Shown here piece by piece: positions 38,724 to 50,400 of a stretch of 64,000 nucleotides of DNA. Source of the DNA: Ascidia mentula (lineage: Eukaryota; Chordata; Ascidiacea; Phlebobranchia; Ascidiidae). The stretch spans positions 2,790,001 through 2,854,000 of the forward strand of contig OX387198.1 in assembly GCA_947561715.1 (NCBI GenBank), written 5' to 3'. The translations under genes were made by a program, and so were the position numbers. The notes beneath the pieces were generated by a model. That model was not told the DNA's origin. It searched no databases and saw nothing but the letters and a program-made list of their open reading frames with translations. Position 1 is the stretch's first letter; each line of letters opens with the position of its first letter.

Positions 38724-38931
38724 ATGGGTACTGCATATCAACCCAACTTTTTGGAATGGGAAACTGTTGAAGAAGATTTTTGTAATAAATCTACTGATAT
38801 TAATCAGAGACCTGTTGCTTCTGATCGATTACTAGAGATATTATATGTGTTGGTTAAACAAATACCTTTACATGTTCTGTGCAAGTGTACACAGGATTTT
38901 CAGAGAATGTCAAAACGACGTAACTCTGCAG
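38724..38931 (+). CDS. Intact first exon of an unknown protein, possibly the start of gene D
   Basis: The ATG opens 69 codons (M-G-T-A-Y-Q-P-N-F-L-E-W ... S-K-R-R-N-S-A) ending in phase 1 at a consensus donor (GCAG|GTAAGT). It lies about 900 bp after gene C. The three other units have this exon only as dead copies. Phase fits the exon-like frame at 40314, and from there the kinase exon at 43330. A full gene D would then be 38724-55160 with about 1,242 residues. I do not recognise the sequence; it looks helical with a basic end. Whether it belongs to the kinase gene needs transcript data. Confidence 0.5.
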
Positions 38932-40313
38932 GTAAGTTTTGTTGACCCTTCGGATGCTCATGTTGGGAGGTGGATTTCAAAAGTTAACGATAAACTGTAG
39001 ATAAAATCTGTCATGCATTTGGGAACAACAGAGAAGTTTGAGCTAACTTAACTAAAACATTTTGAAAAGCTAATTCATCTACACTACGAGAATAATATTT
39101 ATTAGAATGATATGTACATTTGCTGCAGAATCCCTCAAAAACATTGACAATTCTATTTTTGTTGTAAAACTTGTTGTGACATCATTCTCGATCGTCCCAA
39201 ACTATACAAGTAACAATCAAAGCGTTTTTGAAATTTTCCACAATAAGCAAAATTATTACTTGTTTTAACTGATGGTTACATCGTATACACGGAGAAATAC
39301 AAACAGTATCTGCACACAGATGTTATAAAACTTGTTGCGTGACAACAACAACAGTAAACGACTGTTAATAAATTAACAAACATTTGGTCAATAAAAAGAA
39401 GGTTAAAATGAACACGAGAACAGTCTCAACTACAGCATGCATGTGAAAGCAAACACACAATTTGTTTGGTGGTGGTTCAAGAAAACAGAAAACTTATTTT
39501 GCGACTGATTTTAATGAAAACAAAAATCATGGGATTATTTTGAAGCAAAAATTTGAAAACACGAAGGGAAATCCAATTTGGCCCCAAAAAAATGATTTGG
39601 CAGGGTTCCTTAGGTCTTTAAAAAACTGCATTGATGCCAACTATGGCTGTTTTGTTGGAAGGCCTTGCTTATTTGCATACACCAAACTCAGTTAGGTTAT
39701 GTACAGATTTAGGTCAGCCATGGAAAAGTTGAACTGTTTGTCTAAAATTGTAATCAAAGTGCATTTCTGTAAAGCCCGGATTTCACAAGTGATCCAAGAT
39801 GTACAAGAATATAACGAGTATAAATACACAAATTATTCATTTCACTTTTTGTTGATTCTTTAGGAACCATTTCCTTTGATTGGACATAAGTTAAAAAAAT
39901 ACAATCTATTGCCAACATAGTTCATTAATTTTAAAAACATTTTTTTCAGGTTTCTTATTTTTTACACTAAATCATACTTTTATCAAGTTTTAATTGATAA
40001 ACATGAAAGTGGATATGACAGATACACACCCAACATATTTTAACATTTCTGTACACATTTGTGCAAAAAAATCAATGCTGATAAAATGAAGGTGTTTATG
40101 CAAATGTTATCAATTAAACATTATTTGTACATTGGGAAAAATTGCTGTTTAAAAATGGTATTTCAAAGTTAGTGATATATGACAGGAAAATTGTGATTCA
40201 TGAATAACCAGCATCACAATATTTCCTGCTCCACTTAAACACAAGCATTGGTTGATACAACTCCATGCATCGAGTTTGGACCAACCTCTACCTAATATTT
40301 AATTTTCTTTCAG
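38932..40313. other. Probable intron, no gene seen
   Basis: The first 120 bases match the start of the gene-poor stretch in the other units (8738, 26240, 60985). Two frames, 39130-39268 (after AG at 39129) and 39462-39695, are open but have no supporting partner exon. The rest is AT-rich without structure that I can see. Confidence 0.4.
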
Positions 40314-40465
40314 TTAAGCTGCAAAGAGCCAGGACCATTGACTACACATACATATTGGAATATATGTCTACACAAAATCAAAGAGTATTTACAAATAAAA
40401 TTGCACAGTTTCGTCAGATGAGAAAGGTCTCTATTATTGCAGAAAGATGTAATCCATGGATACTG
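40314..40465 (+). CDS. Candidate second exon
   Basis: It has a strong acceptor (TTTAATTTTCTTTCAG) and a frame V-K-L-Q-R-A-R-T-I-D-Y-T-Y-I-L-E-Y continuing to C-N-P-W-I-L, with a possible donor CTG|GTGAAA after 40465. It enters in phase 1, as the exon at 38724-38931 needs, and leaves in phase 0, as the kinase exon at 43330 needs. Without that donor the frame runs to a stop at 40534. The antisense SNAP-25 fragment begins just downstream. No family recognised. Confidence 0.35.
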
Positions 40466-40560
40466 GTGAAATTAACACTGTATGTCAGAGTGTTGAAGTC
40501 ACATATTGTTACCATTGTGTACAATTGTATATGAACTGAGCAAGTCAAAGGTGAAGAGTG

Positions 40561-41575
40561 TCAATTTTTCAGAATTTTGGTCGTGCGTTCGTTGGCTTGA
40601 CTAATTCTCATGTTGTTCGATTCAGCCTGCATTAAAAATAAAGATATTGTTGTAGGACAGAAGTGCATTTTGAATGTGACTGCTGCAGACGATTCAATAA
40701 AAGACATACAATCAATGTGACAGTAGTTGGGCATATAAGGGATGCTGTGCTGTTACAAATGCTTGCACAACACAGACAGAAATGCCTTTTTAAACTGCCA
40801 GACCAAACACATAATACAAATCCTACACACATTTATCAACACTTTATGCAAAACCAAACAACCATTTGCCCCTGAATACAATTATATCCTGTATAGAAAA
40901 CCAAACAAACAATTATATCAAAGTGATCGTAATCAAAAAAAAAGAAAAAAGTATGCAGATTATTTGTATAAGAAGTGCCAGAAAAATAGGAACCTTAATA
41001 TTTAAATCAGAAGGGAAAAACCAAACACCTACCTTAGTGTTTATTCTGTCAATCTGTTGGTTCTGAGAGTTAATTTCGTTGCCCATGTCGATAGCCATGT
41101 GTTTGAGATTTCCAAGGACTCCGGCAACTTGGCCGAGGTTTTCTTCCATCTCATCTTCTCTTGCATCGTTGGTGACTCTGCATTCATCGCATATCATATT
41201 GATGAATGTTCATAACCAGCAAACCAGGTATAAATTTTTTTAAACATTTATACCTACAGGTTGGATCATTTTGTATACGGGTGAAAGTTTACACAAAAAG
41301 TTTATGTGAAAATGAGTAGGGAATAGTTAGTAGCTGAGGATATTGTCACTATGTATATATTTCAGCCATTCCTGAATTCGGTGCAGGAGTTTCAAAGGTG
41401 ATTAAGACCAGTTTTAAGGCAATAATTATATTTTTACCTCTGTATGTAAGCGCCCCCAACTTGTGCTTGTTCTCGTGGGTCTTGTACACGTTGAGGTTGG
41501 TTGCTAACCACCTTTCCATCTTCGTTCGATTGCCACGTTTTCTTGTATTCGTCACCTTTCTCAAAGTTCTTTGCC
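40561..41575 (-). CDS. SNAP-25/23 C-terminal half (three exons), N-terminus not found
   Basis: On the minus strand the exons are 41575-41438, 41177-41033 and 40626-40561, all with GT-AG borders and matching phases. They read [13 protein letters not shown], then [14 protein letters not shown] and [15 protein letters not shown], then [15 protein letters not shown] and a stop. This is the C-terminal Qc-type SNARE helix of the SNAP-25 family, which forms the four-helix bundle with syntaxin and synaptobrevin in membrane fusion; the zero-layer glutamine lies in the Q-N-Q-Q-I stretch. Nothing like the N-terminal SNARE helix or the cysteine-rich membrane anchor is found between 41576 and 43330. It is either a partial duplicate or its first exons lie elsewhere. 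It sits antisense inside the presumed first introns of gene D. Confidence 0.8.
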
Positions 41576-41858
41576 CTTACAAAAATGTATTACTTTTAGG
41601 CTTGTTGATGTACAACTGTAGCAAAATATTGGGAAGCCAAGACACATTAATTAGCATGGGTTGGATTTTTTGAGTTGCCTTCTTCTATGGTGGACATTTA
41701 AAGAACCTTGGTTATATTTTAAGTAAGGGTCAACAGACTTGTCGATTTTATAAAAGGAGTAGGTGACCATTAAAAGATTGGAGAACACAGGCCCTACTTA
41801 TACTTGTAAGGCTCAGTTAACTTCTATCAAGCAGACAACTTTTATTAGTTTTTAGTGG

Positions 41859-41907
41859 GCTGCAGACAGGGGCACTGTTTCGACCTAATAGTTCTCATCA
41901 GTGCAGC
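41859..41907 (-). ncRNA. Type I hammerhead ribozyme
   Basis: Minus strand, 49 nt: stem I GCTGCA / TGCAGC; core CTGATGA; stem II of four pairs with one A-G mismatch and an ATT loop (GAACT/AGGTC); GAA; stem III ACAG / CTGT with loop TGCCC; then C at the cleavage position (41865, complement strand), directly before stem I. Every conserved core base of a hammerhead is present. A short stem III with an open stem I is the form known from Penelope-like elements and retrozymes in animals. I see no second copy or reverse transcriptase nearby. Confidence 0.8.
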
Positions 41908-42414
41908 TATTTTCATTTGGACTGCTGCCGTACGTTTCAGCCATCTTAGTAAAAGATTGTTTACCTGATTGGTGTTGAATATACGGAGTTTACAGAAGAA
42001 CACGCATTACACGCAACAGTATCAACAGCAAGAACACGCAAGCATCAGACTTATCTTCAGCACTGCAGGGTGCAGGCGGCCGAAATGATTTGGTACGCTG
42101 CAGCGTTTACCACCTTTTTTAATTTCTTTTCGACTTCTTCACTGAACGATTAATTTTATTTATAAATGTTCCAATGTGTTATGCAGCAAATAATGCCTAA
42201 AGTGCCCACACAGCGAAGTACAAACTCAGCTAGTAGAAATCATTGGCAGCACTGACGCACAACAATAGATTTGACAACCGCTTTTCAAGTTACGGGTTAT
42301 AGTATAGCGTGTAACCCGCACCATGCTTCTTCTGCAAATTTTAGCAAAAACAAACGTAAAGTATAATTCTGCTGAATATCTGTCTTACCCGCAATTTTTT
42401 TCGCGGATGCGAAG

Positions 42415-42938
42415 CAGGGTTGCCATTTGGCCGTCTTCACAGCCAAATTCCAGAAATTTGGCCGTTTGTGAATCGGCCTGGCCGCGAAAAAATCGTTTGG
42501 CCGTAAGGCAGATATTTGGCCGAATTTGGCCGAATTTCACTTGGTACTATATAAGTCCAAAAAGGCATTGCTGGTTTCAGGTTATCAACAGATTTGTGGA
42601 CGATTGTGTTGTCATAAATATGTCTCCGAAAAATTGTTACGTCATAAACTAATCTTGACTGAGTTGGTAAAGAATTATGCTGCAATCGTAATGCTTTAGC
42701 AACATAACCGGTTTTGAAACCACTGAAAGCATATAGATAACAGTGTTTTAAACATACAATTTACGAATTTATTTCCGGCTATGTAGTCGTTTTTGTAGAA
42801 ATCATCAAACTTATGACGTGATTTGGCCGAATTTTGGCCGTAAGAGAAAAAAAATATCAAAAACGTGATTTGGCCGAATTTTGGCCGTAAGAGAAAAAAA
42901 AATTGGCCGTCAAGTGTTTTGACCATCTGGCAGCCCTG
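42415..42938. mobile_element. hAT-type MITE, 524 bp, with perfect 8-bp target duplication
   Basis: The ends are CAGGGTTGCCA and TGGCAGCCCTG (inverted, one mismatch). The flanks ATGCGAAG at 42407-42414 and 42939-42946 are identical. Inside, the phrase TTGGCCG or its variants is repeated many times, with a near-perfect direct repeat of about 47 bp at its right side (42820-42900). No transposase. CAGGG termini and 8-bp target duplications are the mark of hAT elements. The perfect duplication suggests a recent insertion. Confidence 0.9.
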
Positions 42939-43329
42939 ATGCGAAGGACATTTGGTTACCCTTGAGCGATGGCGCGGGTGGAATCACCCCAAGCAACTCT
43001 GTTTGTTGACTTTGTTGGGGTTCCTCCTTTTATCCTTTGTTTGGTTCCTGTTCGAAACCACCAGCGCCATTTTGAAAAGGGGAAACAAAGAGAAACAGTT
43101 CTTGTGGAATTCGTTTGCAGGTGTCCTTTCTGTCCTGATTATATAGTGGTAATATGTCTTCTGTGGAAGAGGTATGTGGAGTTTTACATTCTAATCATAC
43201 TAGTATTTTCCATAAAATTTACTATGCGCCCTTTTCAAAACGTTACCAGGTTAGCCTTCCCCACATATCCTCATGTTTTTGATCAGCAATATTGGTAATA
43301 GTAACCATCTGTTTATATATGTTTTGTAG

Positions 43330-44467
43330 TTTCATTTCATCAAAGCCGAGGATATTTTATGTGACCAATGGAATTTTGTTGCTGGAAGTGGTGGATTCAG
43401 TGATGTAATAATTGGTTACCATGTTGGTTGGAAGCAATTTGTTGCCGTCAAAGTAATCAAAGCTGGTGGCCGACACAGTGAAGAACTCTTTAAAAAAACG
43501 TAAATCCAGCATTCATGATACACTACTGTAACTGTTTTTATTTAAATAACTTTAATGTTGTAGAATTGGTGAAGAGCTGGAAAACCTGCAAAAACTAGAT
43601 CATATCAACATAGTGAGTGTTTATGGTTGGACTAAATGGCCCTTTGCCATTGGGATTGTCATGGAGTTCTGTGAAGGGGGAAACCTATTGGAACTGCTGC
43701 TGAATACCTCGATCATTTTGGGATTCCCTTTGCGTGTCCGGTTTTTACTGGATGCTGCAGAAGGTCTCAAAGCTTGCCATGGTTTACCTCTGAAGAGAAT
43801 GGTTCATGGAGATGTCAAGCCGGAAAATTGGTTGCTTACCAAAATTCTGCGCCTTAAATTGTGCGACTTTGGAAATGCAGAACTCGCAACTTTAACTGGA
43901 TTGACAACAAAGGATCCTTCAGCAAGAAGCAAGAAGGAAAGACCTCAATACACACCGATGTACACGGCACCTGAAAAACTAAAAGATCCCACCATGAAAC
44001 CCACCAAAGAACTTGATGTTTATGCTTTCGGTGTGATGGTCTTTACTCTCGTGGTGAGGGCATTGCCATATCCGACCGACAACCTGAAAGCTTTACAGGA
44101 CTCCATCAAGGAAGGAAGAAGACCAGATTGTTCCATGATAAACCAAATAAAGTCTCTTCTCAGTTACAGTGACAGAGCAATCGTTGAAAACCTGGAGCAA
44201 CTGATGAAGCTGTGTTGGGATCAAGATCCATCTGTTCGACCAAACATGATCGAAATCTGTGAGAGATTGCAGCAACTTCTTGACCAGCAAAGTCCAGAAG
44301 TTATCAAGCAACAATTGGAAGATGTTGTCAGGCAGATGGACATGAAAGATCCCTTTCTTGTCAACAATGCGACGCTGGTTTCCCTTCAATCATTTTGCAC
44401 AAATACCCGAAGATTCCAAGGTTTGTTCTCAAATTTATACAAACTAGCAAAAATTTCCGATCATTAA
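43330..44467 (+). CDS. RIPK-like serine/threonine kinase module of gene D
   Basis: Two exons (43330-43499 and 43564-44420) encode a full kinase domain. Glycine loop G-S-G-G-F-S-D-V; a tryptophan before V-A-V-K as in RIP kinases (catalytic Lys at 43450-43452); helix C Glu in G-E-E-L-E-N-L; gatekeeper region V-M-E-F-C-E-G-G-N-L; catalytic loop V-H-G-D-V-K-P-E-N; D-F-G at 43865-43873; A-P-E at 43967-43975; a C-lobe ending C-W-D-Q-D-P-S-V-R-P. All catalytic residues are present, so it should be active. The HGD in place of HRD is seen in IRAK/RIP relatives. The second exon ends in phase 1 at CCAAG|GTTTGT; unspliced it would stop at 44465-44467, with a poly(A) signal AATAAA at 44737. A short kinase-only form is therefore possible. 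Entry into the first exon is in phase 0. Confidence 0.85.
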
Positions 44468-47400
44468 CTGTGACTGTAGAAAAATTGACCCAAATTAGCT
44501 TGCTTGTCTCTGTTGTGATATACGATCCTTCTGCCAAGTACACAATCCTCCAACCTATAATGATGCCAGAAAAGATCATTCATAGCACCAGCAATTACTA
44601 AACCTTTAACAAGTTTTTCTTCAATGCATAAAAATGTGTGAATGAGAGTATATTCAACTAATACTTCTTAGAAATGATATGTAGTGTATTATGTTGTTTG
44701 TAGCAATCATGTATAAATAGAATTCATTGTAGACATAATAAATATAGCACTGTGGTAAATACAGATGCCATAGCTCAGAGCTCGGCAACCTTTTGAATGC
44801 TACGGTCAGTTTACAATTTATGTTTAAACTTTGATGACTTCATGTGCCAACCTATATGTGTACACAAAAGTATGTTGGCCTTTTTTTAACCATTTTCTGC
44901 ATAGTGACTGATCATATGGGAATATATGAAGAACTTGTAAAGCACTTTGCACTTAAAAGAAAACTAAATCCTTTAAACATTATTTAGTTCGTTCTTCTGC
45001 ACTTGGGGATGTCACCCGAACTCATTCTTCCACTGATTCAACTGAAGACCAAGTGGTTTCTGGACGAGCAGGTAGTGTTGGAAGCTGATGTATGCAGAGA
45101 TTATGTCTTTATATAATGCAAACATAAAATACTGATCACTTTAGTTAAAAACCCATCTTCACTTTAAAGTGCTGATCCCAAAATTTTTTAAAGCAGGTCA
45201 AGGATTATCCAATGTGAGGTCACAACAGCATGACTTGAATGCTGAAGAAATAGTGGAGCAACAGCCAGGTATTTTCAAAGATGTATACCCTTTGTATGTT
45301 TTGGGTTGGTTTTCTGAATGAAAGTTTAACACTTAACATCAAATACCTTACATTTTGACTTATGAAAGAATACCATCAAATTAGTTAAGTTTTAAAGTAA
45401 AATATTGTTGCCATATTCCAGAAATCATACAAACCGGAAGATCTCCAGAGAAAGTTCTCCAACCTTTGGCAGAAAATATACCAGCACAGCATGATAACAA
45501 TGAATATATTGAGAAACAACTAGGTACTTAAAAATGCTGTTAAATTTGCTAATACAGGTTCCAAAACAGTGTGTCAAAATGCACTAGTAGCAAACTGTAT
45601 GACCTCTCAGCTGTTGCAGTGCTGAAAAAACGAGTCATTATATTACCAAGTGAATTAGTAACTAAAAAATATTCATCGCTGTAAATAAAGGTATTACTAT
45701 TACATTTTGCAACAAATAAAGGTATTCTCTTATGTTGAAGTTGGAAGCCACATTGCCTAATGCAAAATTACTCTTAAATAATTTCCCCCTCACAAACCCT
45801 CCTTACACATTCGCTCTGTTTACCATCATGGTAAATTCTTTTTCATTGTCTATCTATGGATGAAAAGTATTTATTTAAAACACCTGGAACATTTGCCTTT
45901 TATTGAGACAAACCAGCTCTACAATTTGGCACTACCAAACAATCCATATAAAAATTCTCTCAAAAGCATTTTTATTAATATTTATTTTTTGGCCTTTCAA
46001 AATGACAAAATTGAGTTTATCTGTTATATGATGTTTGCAATAAAATAATAGTTGACTTTAGCAATCCATTCTCATTCAGCTTTGAAAAGAAAATCAAGCA
46101 ATGACATTCCAAGCGCTTCCAGTGACAGCAAGAAAATTAAACTTACGACCTCCGTCATATATATTTTGATATTGTTAATGGAGGGCACTTGTTATGACGT
46201 CACAAACTAGTGATTGTGGTAAACATAATAAAAATAAATGTAAATTCATGTTATATCACTTCCAAGACACTGAACAGCATCCAACCACCTCTCATGATGA
46301 AACCCATGATCATTTTTCAAGTTATGAACAGATAAATGCAGGAAAAGTTGTGCAGGGACGACAACAAACAGGTAACGCTATGTGTGTAAAAGGTTTTTTA
46401 CTGAAAACAATTTGAATAAACTGTATCTGCTGTTGGTATGCTACTGATAGTGGTAAACATTGCATTACAGTGAAGCAATTACTTTCCTAAGGTTTTAAGT
46501 TAAATTTATGTAAGACAATACATTGGCAATCACTTTTGAAAGAAGCCTTTTTCCTTGCCAAGCCTTAAAAGCTACATAATACACTTTTTGGTACAATGTT
46601 ATTAACAGCTTCAGTTAGTTTAGTGTTTCCCAACCGGTAATACCACTAGTGGTACGCAAAAGCATTCCAGGTCGTACGCAAGTGCCTTTCCGTAATTTGC
46701 GGATATAGTTCAAATTAAAAAAATTGCAAGTGATCTAAAAATGTTTGTTGCTTCATCCCCTAGGATACTTTGTAAATTTGTTTTACCTCCAAGTGGTATG
46801 CAACCACAAAAATGTTGGGAATCACAGGTTTATGGTGCAGAGTAGTGATGTGGAGCTTCGGTTTGCAGAATTTATTTGGCCAAATCTGCGATTTTGATGA
46901 AGATTCAGTTTTGGCCGACTTATACGCTCATGAAAACGTTATGAGATACCAACAATAGCATGTGAACTGTATTAATAATTTCCAATACTTTGAAAGATGA
47001 TAATATTTTGGGCGCACATCTTATCTTTTCTGCGTAGTTGTGCATCACACAAATTTACGAACTGGTCTAAAACTAATGCAGAATCAACAACTCCTTTGTA
47101 TTGTTCAGTGACATGACAATAAAACTGTTACAGCGGCGGATTGCTATTGTGATACAAGTCTTAGCATGTACGCTCGCTAACAACATAACCTTTAAAAAAT
47201 GGGAGCGATGGTGTTCAATGAAATACTATCGTTGTGCCCATGCCTGGTACAGAATCGTTAATACAACTTGAAAACTACCGCAAAAACTGAATATTTGGTT
47301 TCAACCAAAACCGAATTTGGACGATTCCATGCATCACTAGTGTAGAATGTCAGATTATGGAAATTTTTAAAATTGTTATGTGTTTATTTTATTTAAGGAA

Positions 47401-50400
47401 ACACATCATCTGCTGAGGTTAACACGGATGGTGCAAAAGAAGAACATGCAGCCACCAGACACAATCAGCAACATTATGAAGGTACAAACAACATAAACAC
47501 ATATTTTCGTGACTAGTGTATAAAGATACTGATATCAAGTTGTAAAAATACTGTGCAACCCACAATAGCTTCAACATCCACCTAAGACAACACAGAAATC
47601 ATGTATATATACTTTAATTGTGGTAAGGTAGAATTGCTTGCGGCAAAGACTTCTGTTTGGCGATGTAAAAAATAAGCATGTTTAGTGTGAACTAAACAAG
47701 TGTTTTTGATGATGGCAAATAAATGTGGTCGCCTGGCAATTTGTTTGTATTAATGTAACTTGCCGAGGATCTTAAGTTCACACTTCACTGAGATCTATAA
47801 TTGTATTTCTTATTTAGACTTTTACAAAGCTTAGTTTTAGAATTTATATACAATGTATATATGTATATTATACATTGATTGATAGGGCCCAGAAAATAAT
47901 TTGCTTTGCCCCCAAAAATGGACACTGTATCGGTTTTTCCCATTATATTTTTTTGATCTTGTAATGTTTTGATCTTGTAATTGCTTGAATAATGGTGAAA
48001 GCCTTCAACGTCCTTGGAATAGGAATGGTCATGTTTTGCATGTCACTACAGCACAGCAATGTGCACAAACTATAACGCAGAAGCAACAAACAGGTATTTT
48101 TAAAGCTGAAAATACTATTGTGAAGTTGGCACACTGTTAAATTGTGTAAGTCTGTCCATTTAGCTGGAAACTGTGGGTAGTAGTTCAGTGTGGATGAGGC
48201 CTGTCGATCAAAAACTGTCACTTTCTGCAACTCAATTATCATAAGTGGTTGCATTACTTTTGTGCCTTACAATACGAGTTTTATTAAAATAGTAGTTATG
48301 CAAGTGTATTTCTTATCATAATCAATATAATAATTGTTGTTTAGTGTTAGTTTGCCTCTTAATATTTCTTTGTTGTATACTTTTGCCTCTAAATATTTGC
48401 TTCTCAAATGTAGACTCTGCTTTGAACACTGGTGAACCTGAAAGTTACCACAATCCTGTCAGCAATACTACAGAAAACTTCATGCCAGCAAATCAATCTT
48501 CAGTTAATGCTAATGATTTACCACCACAAACAGGTATTTCACATTGCTGCATTTCTATATGTACAGAAAGGACATTTTGTATCATAAGCCAAATTGAACA
48601 ACGTTAAACCTTACAGTTGGTTAACATTAAAATTCATGCCGGCATAAACAAGACATGCAAACCGGCTCATTTCGATCTGTGTTTGTTTTTTGTTCTTTTG
48701 TGTTCACACACACAGATAATATTCCAAAAAAGGAAATTAGCTTTTAGGTTTGTCTGCAAATACAGCTATGTAATTTTTCTAAAGTGTAAGATCCATGTCG
48801 ATGTTAAATTTGAGTTGTTTTTTTATTGATGTTTAATGCAGGTTTTACTTCAGTGGGCGGAAATTTAAATCTCTTGACTGGAAATAATGCCTTTACTGCA
48901 AACAACTCAACACAGCAACCTGAATTTGTGCAATTTCTTCCATCAACAACAGGTATTTCTTGGAATCTTGGAAATTTGGCCAGGTGGTAGAAGAAGAAAT
49001 AATCAATTAAGGCTCAATTTTTGCCTTTTTCGCCATTCTAAGTTTTCGATATGCAAAGCCACTGTTCGACACGGGCTACATGAAACAATGTTGAGTTACC
49101 GATATTCAGTAACATGAACAGACCAATGCCATTGTCTTTAAAGACCATAAATTGAATTACTTCAATAACTCCATTATCGGTCATGCCAATCTTGCAGCAT
49201 TCACATCAATCTTACTAGTTTTCTTTTTTCAATGATTGGCATATAGATGCTGGTGGAAAAGTGGTTCAAAAAAATTGGTGCCAGTAGAAGTCATTTAATT
49301 GCAAACTGCAAATAATTATTTGGGGAGAAATTTGTATTTTTAGTCACTATTAAACAACAGCATTTACCTGAATGGTTACGTAGTGTTGAAAACTTAATGG
49401 CAACATTGTTTGCTATGCTGGGATCCTCATCCAAATTAATTTTGTCTCTTTAGATGGCTAAATAAATTCAACCGCAATAAATTCTTGAACAAAATCCATG
49501 CAAACACCAGCCAGCACTTGCTTTACGTTCAGTGAATAAGCGCGTTATGTTTAAAACTAACCATTTACCAAACACATGGCATGGTTGCCAAACATGTTGC
49601 TTTGTTTCGAAACAAGTACTGTTTTTTGTTCAATTGGACCTATTTAATGAGACATATCAGCTACAACATGCAGGTTATTCTTTTGTTTTGTTGCTATTTC
49701 AACATGTATTTTAAACTTTAATATGAACAGAATAGTATTGATAATGGTTGTAGAAACAATCGAAACGTTTACATGAAGTTTTCGAGCACTGTATTGGCTA
49801 TTCTGTTCATATTAAAGATCTACAAAACCGTTAGTTATGTTCCTAAATATTCTAAACTTATGTAAGTACAAGAATCCTATAATGGAAATAAGCCTGGTTG
49901 TTCTCATACGTTAGTTACCACATACAACATTTTTACTATTCAAGACGCAGAAAAATTTTTCTTGAGATGTTTGACACGCATTAAAAATTACGCCCTGAAC
50001 AATAAAGAAATTAATCTGCATTATTCAAAGCCTTAACTTTCAAGTTCCTTATCGCCAATTTTAACCACATGCTAGATATGGATATTTTTTGCGAGCCTCA
50101 TCAGAGCACTTAATCTACAAAGTTAATTTTTGGTAAAGCTTAAATTATAGAAACTGCTTCTATCCACATGTCATTGTATACATATTTGAAGAGTTATAAA
50201 TTTCTTTTTTCTGTAGATTCTACTTTTTGTAATGGTGGAAGTTCCTATAATACTGTCACCAGTGTCCCACCCGGAAATGGTTCTTTGATTACCGCTAACC
50301 CAACACAGGAACATCGGAATACTATGCCAACTTTACAAACAGGTATTAACTTGAAATTAATAAGCTTTAAGCAAAAGTCACACAGAAATGCAAGGAAGAG

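Larger units (their letters stand above)
41576..43329. other. Intergenic or intronic stretch with transposon remains
   Basis: Contains the hammerhead (41859-41907), the hAT MITE (42415-42938) and, right behind the MITE, a frame at 42969-43150 (M-A-R-V-E-S-P-Q-A-T-L-F ... C-P-F-C-P-D-Y-I-V) that could splice in phase 0 after GTG at 43149 into the kinase exon at 43330. That exon is possible but weak. Nothing else is called. Confidence 0.4.

Noticed and set aside
40622-40720. Plus-strand exon reading [11 protein letters not shown]
   Set aside because: The start overlaps the last SNAP-25 exon and its acceptor on the minus strand, which have clear homology.
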